From positions 20,935 through 84,934 of the forward strand of contig NZ_MDEQ02000030.1 in NCBI RefSeq assembly GCF_001883705.2: 64,000 bases of DNA, in the 5' to 3' direction. Shown one piece after another: positions 1 through 9,869 of the stretch (within the stretch, counting starts at the first letter, position 1; each line of letters opens with the position of its first letter). The notes beneath the pieces were generated by a model. The model was not told the origin of the DNA, made no database searches, and saw only the letters and a program-made list of their open reading frames with translations. Source of the DNA: Burkholderia catarinensis. GTDB taxonomy: Bacteria > Pseudomonadota > Gammaproteobacteria > Burkholderiales > Burkholderiaceae. Position numbers and translations under genes: made by a program.

Positions 1-238
1 CGGGGGCGCAGTGCGGGCTGGGTCAGGTCGGATGCGTCGCACGTGGCCGGGATGTCGCGGCAGTGCGCGGGCCCGCCACCCAGCGATACATGGCGGGTCA
101 GCGGAAGCCGAGCAACGCATCGAACCGGATGAGATCGGCCTCGATCGACAGTGGTGCGAGCGTGACGCACCGGTAGTCGAGCACCACGACCGCCTGGCTA
201 CAAGCGGCAATCGACACACACGCCGCGGACCCAAAACG
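1..238. other. No recognisable gene at left edge
   Basis: I see no reading frame here with a recognisable family, start site or ribosome-binding site. The open frames that cross it run straight through the tRNA-Ser gene and are artefacts of it. The stretch lies downstream of the tRNA, where integrative elements often sit, but no integrase fragment could be recognised. Confidence 0.5.
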
Positions 239-269
239 AAAAACCCCTTGATCCTTCCGGATCAAGGGG
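239..269 (-). terminator. Rho-independent terminator of tRNA-Ser
   Basis: On the minus strand an 11-bp stem (CCCCTTGATCC paired with GGATCAAGGGG, loop GGAA) is followed immediately by a run of five T. It sits 11 bases beyond the tRNA 3' end, as expected for termination of a monocistronic tRNA transcript. Confidence 0.85.
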
Positions 270-279
270 CTTCGTATTT

Positions 280-370
<91 letters not shown>

Positions 371-484
371 TTCCTTGCTGCATTTCCCGGCTGGTCGTTT
401 CCGAGAAAGAAAGATTATAAGATCATCTCTTCTGAGCTGACAAGCCCTTTCAGCAAATTTTTTGCGAGGACCTGGAAGCCTGCC

Positions 485-1786
<1,302 letters not shown>

Positions 1787-2049
1787 GGGAGGACTTGGAA
1801 AATCGTTGTGTAAGGCGGGAATTCTAACGCACCGCGCGGCTGCCACGGCACCGGGCGAACGGACAATGCCTCAAACGGGCGATGACCGTGGTGCGATGGC
1901 CATGGCAGTATCGCATTGCCGTTCCGCCGCTCGGCAGCCGGCGAGTCGCACGGCATCAGACCGCTGCGGAACCGCGAAACGCCCGCGCCCGCCCGCGGCA
2001 ACGCATCGAACGAAGCACCTGCCGCCCGTACCGCAACTCAAGGAATCAG

Positions 2050-2319
2050 ATGGCCATCGAACTGGACAAGGATGTGCGCGACCGCGCAATCGCGTCGCTG
2101 CAACGCTATTTCACGGAAAACATGGACGAGCCGATCGGCAACATCCAGGCCGGCGCGCTGCTGCACTTCTTCGTCGAGGAAATCGCGCCGGCGATCTACA
2201 ACCTCGCGATCGCCGATGCGCAGGAACGCCTGCATGCGCGGGTCGCCGAGCTCGACATCGAATGCCACGAGGAGCCGTTCGACTACTGGAAGAAACAACA
2301 GCCGGGTCGCAAGCGCTGA
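2050..2319 (+). CDS. DUF2164 domain protein
   Basis: Encodes an 89-residue, soluble, mostly helical protein starting MAIELDKDVRDRAIASLQRYF, which matches the DUF2164 family as I know it. No function is established. The start at 2050 is chosen because an AAGGA ribosome-binding site lies just upstream and the family begins there; the frame stays open further upstream without a site. It is convergent with rarA, with only 33 bases between their stop codons, and divergent from serS. Confidence 0.8.
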   Translation: MAIELDKDVRDRAIASLQRYFTENMDEPIGNIQAGALLHFFVEEIAPAIYNLAIADAQERLHARVAELDIECHEEPFDYWKKQQPGRKR

Positions 2320-2352
2320 CGCATCCGCGGCGGCGCAGGCCGCGCCTGCCCG

Positions 2353-3663
2353 TCAGTCCTTCTTGCCGGCCTCGCGATCGAGTTCGCGCAGCCAGGCAAG
2401 CTTGTCGGCGATCTTCGATTCGAGCCCGCGCGGCACCGGCTGGTACCAGCGCGGCTCGCGGATCCCGTCCGGCAGGTACGTCTCGCCGGCCGCATACGCA
2501 TTCGGCTCGTCGTGCGCGTAACGGTATGCGTGACCGTAGCCGAGTTCCTTCATCAGCTTGGTCGGCGCATTGCGCAGATGCACGGGCACCTCGCGCGACT
2601 TGTCCTGCTTCACGAACGCCATTGCCTGGTTGAACGCGTTGTAGCCCGCATTGCTCTTCGCCGCGCACGCGAGATAGATCACCGCCTGCCCTAGCGCGAG
2701 TTCGCCCTCCGGCGAGCCGAGCCGCTCGTAGGTTTCGGCCGCGTCGTTCGCCATCTGCAGCGCGCGCGGATCGGCGAGGCCGATGTCTTCCCACGCCATC
2801 CGCACGATCCGCCGTGCGAGATACTTCGGATCCGCGCCGCCGTCGATCATCCGGCAGAACCAGTACAGCGCGCCGTCCGGGCTCGAACCGCGCACCGACT
2901 TGTGCAGCGCCGAGATCTGGTCGTAGAAATTGTCGCCGCCCTTGTCGAAGCGGCGTGCGTTCAGCGTCATCGCGCTGCTGACGAATTCGGCATCGATCGT
3001 CGCGACACCGGCCGACGTCGCCGCTGTTTGCGCCTGCTCGAGCAGGTTCAGGAAGCGCCGCGCATCGCCGTCCGCGTAGCCGACCAGCGTATCGATCGCC
3101 TTGTCGTCGAACGCGAGGCCGTCGAGCGCGATTCCCTGCGCGCGCTTCAGCAACTGGCGCATCTCGTCGTCGTCCAGCGACTTCAGCACGTACACCTGCG
3201 CACGCGACAGCAATGCCGAGTTGACCTCGAAGCTCGGGTTCTCGGTCGTCGCGCCGATAAAGGTCACGAGCCCCGACTCGACGAACGGCAGCAATGCATC
3301 CTGCTGCCCCTTGTTGAAGCGGTGGATCTCGTCGACGAACAGGATCGTGTGGCGGCCGGAGCGGTTCAGCGTGTCCTTCGCCTGCTCCATCGACTCGCGG
3401 ATGTCCTTCACGCCGCCGAGCACCGCGGACAGCGCAATGAACTCGCAGTCGAACGCGAGCGCGGTGAGCCGCGCGAGCGTCGTCTTGCCGACGCCGGGCG
3501 GCCCCCACAGGATCATCGAATGCGGCTTGCCCGATTCGAACGCGAGCCGCAGCGGCTTGCCTTCGCCCAGCAAATGCGTCTGGCCGATCACCTCGGCGAG
3601 CGTCTTCGGCCGCAGCGCCTCGGCGAGCGGCCGGCGCGGCTCGACTTGAAACAGGTCGGACAT
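2353..3663 (-). CDS. rarA: Replication-associated recombination protein A (MgsA/RarA AAA+ ATPase)
   Basis: AAA+ ATPase acting at stalled replication forks, related to clamp-loader subunits and eukaryotic WRNIP1. The 436-residue product starts MSDLFQVEPRRPLAEALRPKTL. Walker A is GPPGVGKTTLA near residue 55 and Walker B is ILFVDEIHRF near 110. ATTENPSFEV follows as a sensor region, and the C-terminal tetramerisation region ends with the conserved YLPDGIREPRWYQPVPRGLESKI. A GAGGG ribosome-binding site precedes this ATG; an in-frame ATG five codons upstream has none. It follows ftsK and lolA on the same strand, an order common in proteobacteria. Confidence 0.95.
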   Translation of the reverse strand: MSDLFQVEPRRPLAEALRPKTLAEVIGQTHLLGEGKPLRLAFESGKPHSMILWGPPGVGKTTLARLTALAFDCEFIALSAVLGGVKDIRESMEQAKDTLNRSGRHTILFVDEIHRFNKGQQDALLPFVESGLVTFIGATTENPSFEVNSALLSRAQVYVLKSLDDDEMRQLLKRAQGIALDGLAFDDKAIDTLVGYADGDARRFLNLLEQAQTAATSAGVATIDAEFVSSAMTLNARRFDKGGDNFYDQISALHKSVRGSSPDGALYWFCRMIDGGADPKYLARRIVRMAWEDIGLADPRALQMANDAAETYERLGSPEGELALGQAVIYLACAAKSNAGYNAFNQAMAFVKQDKSREVPVHLRNAPTKLMKELGYGHAYRYAHDEPNAYAAGETYLPDGIREPRWYQPVPRGLESKIADKLAWLRELDREAGKKD

Positions 3664-3782
3664 GAACCCTCGCTCCACATCAAACGGTAGCGGCCGAACC
3701 GGCCGCCGGACCCGACATTATGACAGCCGTGCGATGGCGCCGCCGTGCCCGGTGCCCACGCCTGAAGCCCGCGCCCGTAAAC

Positions 3783-3813
3783 AAAACGGGCCTGCCGTCG
3801 CCGGCAGGCCCGT
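3783..3813 (-). terminator. Terminator after lolA
   Basis: A 12-bp perfect stem (ACGGGCCTGCCG and its complement, 4-base loop) is followed on the minus strand by TTTTGTTTA. It lies between lolA and rarA, so rarA probably has its own promoter or depends on read-through. Confidence 0.8.
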
Positions 3814-3842
3814 TCCGCGAGAGCGCGGCGCGCGGCGCCCGG

Positions 3843-4532
3843 TCAGCCGGTAATCACGTCGGCGCCCTTCGGCACGACGAACTTGAACGTATCGCCCTTC
3901 AGCGGCGGATTCGTCTGGATGTTCGTAAACGTCAGCAGCGTGACATTGCCGAACACGTCGTGCAGCTCCATCGCGGCGAGCGTGCCGTTCCGGAAGCCGA
4001 TGCCGATCCGCTGGAACTGCGTGTCCTGCGCCTTCGGCAGCATCTCGAGCCACTCGATGCCGCCCTTCTCTCCGGCGTCGCGCAGCGTGTAGTTCTTGTC
4101 GAGATCGTTGCTGCCGAACAGGATCGCGGCCGGGCTCGCCCCCAGCGCGCCGTTCAGCTTGCGCTCGGTGACCTGGTTCAGGTCGCGGTCGTACACGTAG
4201 AGCTTGTCGCCGTCGGCCTGCAGCACCTGCTGGTACGGCTTCTGGTACGTCCAGATAAACTTGCCCGGACGCGCGAACACGAACGTGCCGCTCGAATTGT
4301 CGGTGGGCTTCGGCGCGGCCTGCACGGCGCTCGCGCCCTTGCTCGGCGCCTTGACGATCTGCTGCGTGAAGTCGCCCTTCGCCGAACGCACCTGCGACAC
4401 GAATGCCTTCAATTGCTCGGTGCCGCCCGCGAACGCGTGCGTCGCCGCGAGCATCAGCGATGCGCCGGCGAGCGCCGCGCCGAGCCAGCGCCGCGTCGAA
4501 CGAAGGGACAATGCGAACGAATGTTGCTGCAT
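3843..4532 (-). CDS. lolA: Outer-membrane lipoprotein carrier protein LolA
   Basis: Periplasmic chaperone that carries lipoproteins from the LolCDE complex to LolB at the outer membrane. The 229-residue product has a basic N-terminus, a hydrophobic segment and a signal-peptidase I site near ATHAFAG. The mature part holds the LolA pattern GDFTQQI, GTFVFARPGKFIWTYQKPYQQ and LYVYDRDLNQVTERKL. An AGGGAGA ribosome-binding site precedes the chosen ATG; the frame runs 24 codons further up into the ftsK end. It starts 46 bases after the ftsK stop, so the two are probably cotranscribed. Confidence 0.94.
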   Translation of the reverse strand: MQQHSFALSLRSTRRWLGAALAGASLMLAATHAFAGGTEQLKAFVSQVRSAKGDFTQQIVKAPSKGASAVQAAPKPTDNSSGTFVFARPGKFIWTYQKPYQQVLQADGDKLYVYDRDLNQVTERKLNGALGASPAAILFGSNDLDKNYTLRDAGEKGGIEWLEMLPKAQDTQFQRIGIGFRNGTLAAMELHDVFGNVTLLTFTNIQTNPPLKGDTFKFVVPKGADVITG

Positions 4533-4578
4533 ATTGCGGTTTTCTCCCTGGGTGGCCGGCGCTGCGGGCGCCGCGGAC

Positions 4579-6888
4579 TCATTCCGCGTCGCGCGCCGGC
4601 ACAAGAATTTCGCGGTTGCCGCTCGACGACATCGCCGACACGAGCCCCGACTGCTCCATCTGCTCGAGCAGCCGCGCCGCGCGGTTATAGCCGATCCGCA
4701 GATGTCGCTGCACGAGCGAGATCGACGCGCGGCGGTTCTTGACGACGATCTCGACCGCCTGGTCGTACAGCGGATCAGACTCGCCGCCGGCTTCGCCGGT
4801 TCCCGCGCCGGCCGAGCCCTCGTCGCCGTCGGCGGTGCCGCCTTCGAGCAGGCCCTCGACGTAGTTCGGCTCGCCGTGCTCCTTGAGTTTCTCGACGACG
4901 CGATGCACTTCGTCGTCGGCGACGAACGCGCCGTGCACGCGCACGGGCAGCCCCGAGCCGGGCGGCAGGTACAGCATGTCGCCCATCCCGAGCAGCGACT
5001 CGGCGCCCATCTGGTCGAGAATCGTGCGCGAATCGATCTTCGACGACACCTGGAACGCGATCCGCGTCGGCACGTTCGCCTTGATCAGGCCGGTGATCAC
5101 GTCGACGGACGGACGCTGCGTGGCCAGGATCAGGTGGATGCCGGCCGCGCGCGCCTTCTGCGCGATCCGTGCGATCAGCTCCTCGACCTTCTTGCCGACG
5201 ACCATCATCAAGTCGGCCAGCTCGTCGATCACGACGACGATGTTCGGCAGGCGGCCGAGCGGCTCAGGATCTTCCGGCGTCAGGCTGAACGGATTCGGCA
5301 GCTTCTCCTCGCGCTTCGCCGCTTCGTCGATCTTGTTGTTGTAGCCCGCGAGATTGCGCACGCCGAGCTTGCTCATCAGCTTGTAGCGGCGCTCCATTTC
5401 CGCGACCGTCCAGTTCAGCGCATGGCCGGCCTGGCGCATGTCGGTGACGACCGGGCACAGCAGGTGCGGAATGCCTTCATAGACGCTCATTTCGAGCATC
5501 TTCGGATCGATCAGGATCAGGCGCACCTGCTCGGCGGTCGCCTTGTACAGCAACGACAGGATCATCGCGTTGATCCCGACCGACTTGCCCGAACCGGTCG
5601 TGCCGGCGACGAGCAGGTGCGGCATCTTCGCGAGATCCGCGCACACGGGCTTGCCGCCGATGTCCTTGCCGAGGCTCAGCGTCAGCGCCGACGACGCGGC
5701 CGCATACACCTCGGAACCGATGATCTCGGACAGGTGCACCGTCTGGCGGCGCTGGTTCGGCAGCTCGAGCGCCATGTAGTTCTTGCCGGGGATCGTCTCG
5801 ACGACGCGGATCGACACGAGCGACAGCGAGCGGGCGATATCCTTCGCAAGGTTGACGATCTGGCTGCCCTTCACGCCGGTGGCCGGCTCGATCTCGTAGC
5901 GCGTGACGACCGGGCCCGGATACGCGGCGACGACGCTCGCCTCGACGCCGAAGTCCTTCAGCTTCTTCTCGATCAGGCGCGACGTGAATTCGAGCGTATC
6001 GGCGGAAATCGCCTCCTGCGTCTTCGGCGCGGAATCGAGCAGCGACACCGGCGGCAGCGTCGAATCGCCCGGCAGGTCGGTGAAGAGCGGCACCTGGCGC
6101 TCCCGCTCGACGCGCTCGGACTTCGCCGGCGTGACGACCGGCGGCACGATCGTCACGGGCTCGTGATCCTCGATGCGCACGCGCTCCTCTTCGACCTTGC
6201 CTTCGCGGCGCACGGCCGCGGCCTCGCCGAGCTTGCGGTCGCGCTCGGCCTCCCGGCGCAGCTTCGCGACGTTGACGGCGGACAGGATCGCGCCGCCGAC
6301 GCGCTCGGAGACCGACAGCCACGAAAAGCGGAAATACAGCGACAGGCCGATCGCCAGCGCGATCAGCAGCAGCAGCGTACCTCCGGTGAAGCCGAACGCG
6401 TGCGACATCGCACCGGCGACGGCCTCGCCGACGACGCCGCCCGGCGCGCGCGGCAACTGCACCTTCAGCGACCACATGCGCAGCGCCTCGATGCCGTCGC
6501 ACGCGAGCACGACGAGCACGAACGAGAAGATTTCGGTGAGCCAGCCGATCGGCCGCTCGGGTTCGTCCGCGACCGCCTCGTGGCGCGTGATGCGGCGGTA
6601 GTTGACCGCGATGCGCCGCCCGAGCGGCACGATCAGCCAGTAGGCCGACAGGCCGAACAGCAGCAGGATGATGTCGGCCGTCCACGCGCCGACGCGACCG
6701 GCCCAGTTCGAGATGTGATCCACCTGGGCGGCGTGCGTCCAGCTCGGATCGCGCCGGCTGTAGCTCAGCAGGGCCATCACCAGAAATGCGCCGAGCGCGA
6801 CCTGGAGAATCCAGCGGATCTCCGTGAGGAGCTTCGACATCCGGTGCGGCAACGCCTGTGCCGGGGCGGAATAAGGAGCTTTTGCCAT
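4579..6888 (-). CDS. ftsK: DNA translocase FtsK
   Basis: Inner-membrane division protein that pumps chromosomal DNA through the septum and activates XerCD at dif. The 769-residue product has an N-terminal membrane domain with about four hydrophobic helices in the first 180 residues, then a short linker. The motor domain contains Walker A (GTTGSGKSVGINAM) and Walker B (IVVVIDELADLMMV). The C-terminal gamma winged-helix domain reads SLVQRHLRIGYNRAARLLEQME and would read KOPS sites. The linker is short compared with Escherichia coli FtsK (about 1300 residues), as is usual in betaproteobacteria. Divergent from trxB; head of the ftsK-lolA run. Confidence 0.97.
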   Translation of the reverse strand: MAKAPYSAPAQALPHRMSKLLTEIRWILQVALGAFLVMALLSYSRRDPSWTHAAQVDHISNWAGRVGAWTADIILLLFGLSAYWLIVPLGRRIAVNYRRITRHEAVADEPERPIGWLTEIFSFVLVVLACDGIEALRMWSLKVQLPRAPGGVVGEAVAGAMSHAFGFTGGTLLLLIALAIGLSLYFRFSWLSVSERVGGAILSAVNVAKLRREAERDRKLGEAAAVRREGKVEEERVRIEDHEPVTIVPPVVTPAKSERVERERQVPLFTDLPGDSTLPPVSLLDSAPKTQEAISADTLEFTSRLIEKKLKDFGVEASVVAAYPGPVVTRYEIEPATGVKGSQIVNLAKDIARSLSLVSIRVVETIPGKNYMALELPNQRRQTVHLSEIIGSEVYAAASSALTLSLGKDIGGKPVCADLAKMPHLLVAGTTGSGKSVGINAMILSLLYKATAEQVRLILIDPKMLEMSVYEGIPHLLCPVVTDMRQAGHALNWTVAEMERRYKLMSKLGVRNLAGYNNKIDEAAKREEKLPNPFSLTPEDPEPLGRLPNIVVVIDELADLMMVVGKKVEELIARIAQKARAAGIHLILATQRPSVDVITGLIKANVPTRIAFQVSSKIDSRTILDQMGAESLLGMGDMLYLPPGSGLPVRVHGAFVADDEVHRVVEKLKEHGEPNYVEGLLEGGTADGDEGSAGAGTGEAGGESDPLYDQAVEIVVKNRRASISLVQRHLRIGYNRAARLLEQMEQSGLVSAMSSSGNREILVPARDAE

Positions 6889-7180
6889 GAATCCGTATAA
6901 AGAGGACGGGCTGTACGCCCGCCTGTCGTTCGATCCCGCTTATTGTAAACGCTGCACCGGGCCGCCAAGTGTAAATGACGGTTACATAACAGGGCCTGGG
7001 TGCCGAGCCGGCGTCGCAGGCGCTCAAAACCGGCCGGCTGCGCCGTTGCGGAGGGCGTGCGACGACGCGCCGCCGCATGCCGGCCGGCCGCCCGGCCCGC
7101 CGCGCCGGCGCGGGAAGCCCACCGCGAAACGCTATCGCCGCGATTGAAACTCTCGTTCGGCAACGCAGCAACGGGACCTT

Positions 7181-7186
7181 TATAAT
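7181..7186 (+). promoter_or_regulatory. Probable -10 element of trxB promoter
   Basis: A perfect TATAAT lies 98 bases upstream of the trxB start in the 395-base ftsK-trxB divergent region. The best -35 is a weak TTCGGC with 19-base spacing, so the assignment rests mostly on the -10. On the other strand TACAAT (6942-6947) could serve ftsK. No coding sequence is recognised between the two genes. Confidence 0.5.
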
Positions 7187-7283
7187 GCGCGTCTGATACC
7201 CATCTATGACGGCATCCCCCGGTCAACCCGGATCGTACGGCGAGCCTACCCGCCCGCCGCGGCCGCCTTTTACGGATTCGCAC

Positions 7284-8246
7284 ATGTCCACGCCCAAACA
7301 CGCCAAAGTCCTGATTCTCGGTTCCGGCCCCGCCGGCTACACGGCCGCCGTCTACGCGGCACGCGCCAACCTGTCCCCGGTGCTGGTCACCGGCATCGCG
7401 CAGGGCGGCCAGCTGATGACCACGACCGATGTCGAAAACTGGCCGGCAGACGCGAAAGGCGTGCAGGGTCCGGAGCTGATGGCGCGCTTCCTCGAGCACG
7501 CCGAGCGCTTCAACACCGAAATCGTGTTCGACCATATCCACACCGCGAAACTGCACGAGCAGCCGATCCGCCTGATCGGCGACTCGGGCGAATACACGTG
7601 CGACTCGCTGATCATCGCGACCGGCGCGTCCGCGCAGTATCTCGGCCTGCCGTCCGAGGAAGCGTTCATGGGCAAGGGCGTGTCGGCCTGCGCGACCTGC
7701 GACGGCTTCTTCTATCGCGGCCAGGAAGTCGCGGTGATCGGCGGCGGCAACACGGCCGTCGAGGAAGCGCTCTACCTGACGGGCATCGCGAAGAAGGTCA
7801 CGGTGATCCACCGCCGCGACAAGTTCCGCGCGGAGCCGATCCTGATCGACCGCCTGCTGGAGAAGGAAAAGGAAGGCGCCGTCGAGATCAAGTGGGATCA
7901 CGTGCTCGACGAAGTGACCGGCGAGAGTTCGGGCGTCACGGGCTTGCGCATCAAGAACGTGAAGACCGGCGCGACGGAAGACCTCAACGTGCAGGGCGTG
8001 TTCGTCGCAATCGGCCACAAGCCGAACACCGACCTGTTCCAGGGCCAGCTCGAGATGAAGGACGGCTACATCCTGACGAAGAGCGGCCTGCACGGCAATG
8101 CGACGTCGACGAGCGTCGCGGGCGTGTTCGCCGCGGGCGACGTGCAGGACAACGTGTACCGCCAGGCGATCACGAGTGCGGGCACGGGCTGCATGGCCGC
8201 GCTCGATGCGCAGCGCTACCTCGAAAGCCTGCACGACAAGAAGTAA
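7284..8246 (+). CDS. trxB: Thioredoxin-disulfide reductase
   Basis: Flavoenzyme transferring electrons from NADPH through FAD to thioredoxin. The 320-residue product has an N-terminal FAD-binding GSGPAGYTAAVYAARA, the redox pair CATC in ACATCDGFFYRG near residue 135, and the NADPH-binding GGGNTAVEEALYL followed by HRRDKFRAE. It ends with the FAD motif GVFAAGDVQDNVYRQAITSAGTGCMAALDA. The start at 7284 (MSTPKHAKVLILG) is the family start; 26 upstream in-frame codons are unlike the family. A strong terminator follows. Confidence 0.97.
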   Translation: MSTPKHAKVLILGSGPAGYTAAVYAARANLSPVLVTGIAQGGQLMTTTDVENWPADAKGVQGPELMARFLEHAERFNTEIVFDHIHTAKLHEQPIRLIGDSGEYTCDSLIIATGASAQYLGLPSEEAFMGKGVSACATCDGFFYRGQEVAVIGGGNTAVEEALYLTGIAKKVTVIHRRDKFRAEPILIDRLLEKEKEGAVEIKWDHVLDEVTGESSGVTGLRIKNVKTGATEDLNVQGVFVAIGHKPNTDLFQGQLEMKDGYILTKSGLHGNATSTSVAGVFAAGDVQDNVYRQAITSAGTGCMAALDAQRYLESLHDKK

Positions 8247-8311
8247 GCCGCAAGCCTTGCCGCGCCGGGCGCTACAATGGCGTCCGCTGCCGCGAAGCGG
8301 GCTCGACCGGA

Positions 8312-8343
8312 AAGCCGCTGCCGCCGCGCAGCGGCTTTTTTTT
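8312..8343 (+). terminator. Rho-independent terminator after trxB
   Basis: AAGCCGCTG pairs with CAGCGGCTT around a short GC-rich loop, followed directly by a run of T (eight). It lies between trxB and the Smr gene. Confidence 0.85.
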
Positions 8344-8381
8344 GCCCGCGCGCCCGAACGCGCCTGCCCTGCTACCGAATC

Positions 8382-9161
8382 ATGGCGAAGAACCAGCCCC
8401 ATCCGAGCGATCCCGCAAAGCGGAAGATCGCCGCCCGTCCCGCGAACCCGGCGCCGGCTGCCCCGCCGCCCGCGCCCGATCCGGCCGCGTTGCGCGGCCA
8501 GGGTCTCGCCGGCCTCGGCGCATTGCGCAAGTCGCTGCAAGGCGAAGCCGAGCGCCGCGAGCGCACGCGCATCGAAACCGCGAAGGCCGAGCGCAAGGCG
8601 GAAGCCGACGCGAACCTGTTCCGCAACGAAATCGGCACGATCCAGCCGCTGAACGCGCCGCCGCGCGCGGCGTCCGGCCGCACGCCGCCGGACCCGGTGC
8701 CGAAGCAGACGCAGCGCGACGAGGAAGACGTGCTGAACGCGACGCTGTCCGACGAATTCGATCCCGAGACGCTGCTCGACAGCGACGAATCGCTGTATTA
8801 CCACCGCCCCGGCATCAGCCGCGACGTCGTGCGCAAGCTGCGCAGCGGCGCGTGGATCGTGCAGGCGCAGATCGACCTGCACGGCATGCGCCGCGACGAG
8901 GCGCGCGACGCGCTGGCCGACTTCATCCGCGAGGCCGGCAAGAAAGGACTGCGCTGCCTGCGCGTGATCCACGGCAAGGGGCTCGGTTCGATCGGCAAGG
9001 AGCCGGTGCTGAAAGGCAAGGTACGCGCGTGGCTCGTGCAGAAGGAAGAAGTGATCGCGTTCTGCGAGGCGCGCGGCAACGACGGCGGCGCGGGCGCGGT
9101 GCTCGTGCTGCTGCAGCCGCTTGCGGTGCCCGCCGACCGGGGGCCGCGTGCCGCATCCTAG
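8382..9161 (+). CDS. Smr/MutS2-C-domain endonuclease-like protein
   Basis: A 259-residue protein with a C-terminal Smr domain: the hallmark IDLHGMRRDEARDALADFI and RVIHGKGLGS lie around residues 165-205. Smr domains are nicking endonucleases or nucleic-acid binders; the E. coli counterparts are YdaL and SmrB, the latter involved in ribosome rescue. The first 70 residues are low-complexity, alanine/proline-rich and charged. The start at 8382 (MAKNQPHPSDPAKRK) is preferred over an upstream in-frame ATG at 8277 that would pass through the trxB terminator. Its 3' end overlaps the next gene by 14 bases. Confidence 0.85.
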   Translation: MAKNQPHPSDPAKRKIAARPANPAPAAPPPAPDPAALRGQGLAGLGALRKSLQGEAERRERTRIETAKAERKAEADANLFRNEIGTIQPLNAPPRAASGRTPPDPVPKQTQRDEEDVLNATLSDEFDPETLLDSDESLYYHRPGISRDVVRKLRSGAWIVQAQIDLHGMRRDEARDALADFIREAGKKGLRCLRVIHGKGLGSIGKEPVLKGKVRAWLVQKEEVIAFCEARGNDGGAGAVLVLLQPLAVPADRGPRAAS

Positions 9162-9771
9162 GCTGACGCTCGCGATCGCAATCCTGGAGGCGATCGCGAC
9201 GCTGGCCTTTGCGATTTCGGGCTTCATCGAGGCACGCAAGAACCGCCTCGACTCGGTCGGCACGTTCGTCGTCGCGCTCGCGACCGCGTTCGGCGGCGGC
9301 ACGCTGCGCGACATCCTGCTCGAGCGCCGGCCGTTCTACTGGGTCGTGCACGACGACTACGTGATCGCGATCTTCGTGCTCGCGCTGTTCGCGCCGTTCG
9401 TGCTGCGGATGCTGTCGCGGCTGTCGGCCGAACGGCTGCTGCTGATCGCCGACGCGATCGGGCTCGGCATCTTCAGCATCTCGGGCACGGCGATCGCGCT
9501 CGACGCCGAGATGCCGCGCTTCATCGCGGTGATGATGGGCGTGATCACGGGCGTGGTGGGCGGGATCGTCCGCGACGTGCTGTGCAACGACATCCCGCTG
9601 ATCCTGCGCGATTCGCGGCCGTACGCGACCTGTGCGTTCGTCGGCTGCTGGTTCTACCTGCTGCTCGTGTGGCTGCAGTTCGACTCGGTGTACAGCGTGC
9701 TGCTCGCGACCGGCTTCATCCTCGTCGCGCGGCTCGCGACGTTCAAGTTCGACGTGCGGCTGCCGCACTGA
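9148..9771 (+). CDS. Trimeric intracellular cation channel-like (UPF0126) membrane protein
   Basis: About 207 residues with seven hydrophobic segments. It carries the glycine-rich motifs of the family twice: ATAFGGGTLRDILLERRPFYW near residue 45 and GVVGGIVRDVLCNDIPLIL near 135. This is the YadS/UPF0126 architecture, related to TRIC channels that conduct potassium. A GTG start at 9148 with GGGGG just upstream is preferred to a TTG further up; it overlaps the end of the Smr gene by 14 bases, suggesting translational coupling. The physiological role in bacteria is uncertain. Confidence 0.82.
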   Translation: MPHPRLTLAIAILEAIATLAFAISGFIEARKNRLDSVGTFVVALATAFGGGTLRDILLERRPFYWVVHDDYVIAIFVLALFAPFVLRMLSRLSAERLLLIADAIGLGIFSISGTAIALDAEMPRFIAVMMGVITGVVGGIVRDVLCNDIPLILRDSRPYATCAFVGCWFYLLLVWLQFDSVYSVLLATGFILVARLATFKFDVRLPH

Positions 9772-9818
9772 GCGGCACTTGGGCACCGACGACAGCGTCA
9801 ACCGCATCACCCAAACAA

Positions 9819-9846
9819 AAGGGGCCGTTCGAGACGGCCCCTTGTC
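9819..9846. terminator. Bidirectional terminator between convergent genes
   Basis: AAGGGGCCGT pairs with ACGGCCCCTT around a short loop, with T-rich sequence on both sides (CTTGTCTTTC on plus; TTTTGTTTGGG on minus). It separates the UPF0126 gene from the sugar importer operon. Confidence 0.75.
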
Positions 9847-9869
9847 TTTCATTCAGCGCGAGCGCCGCA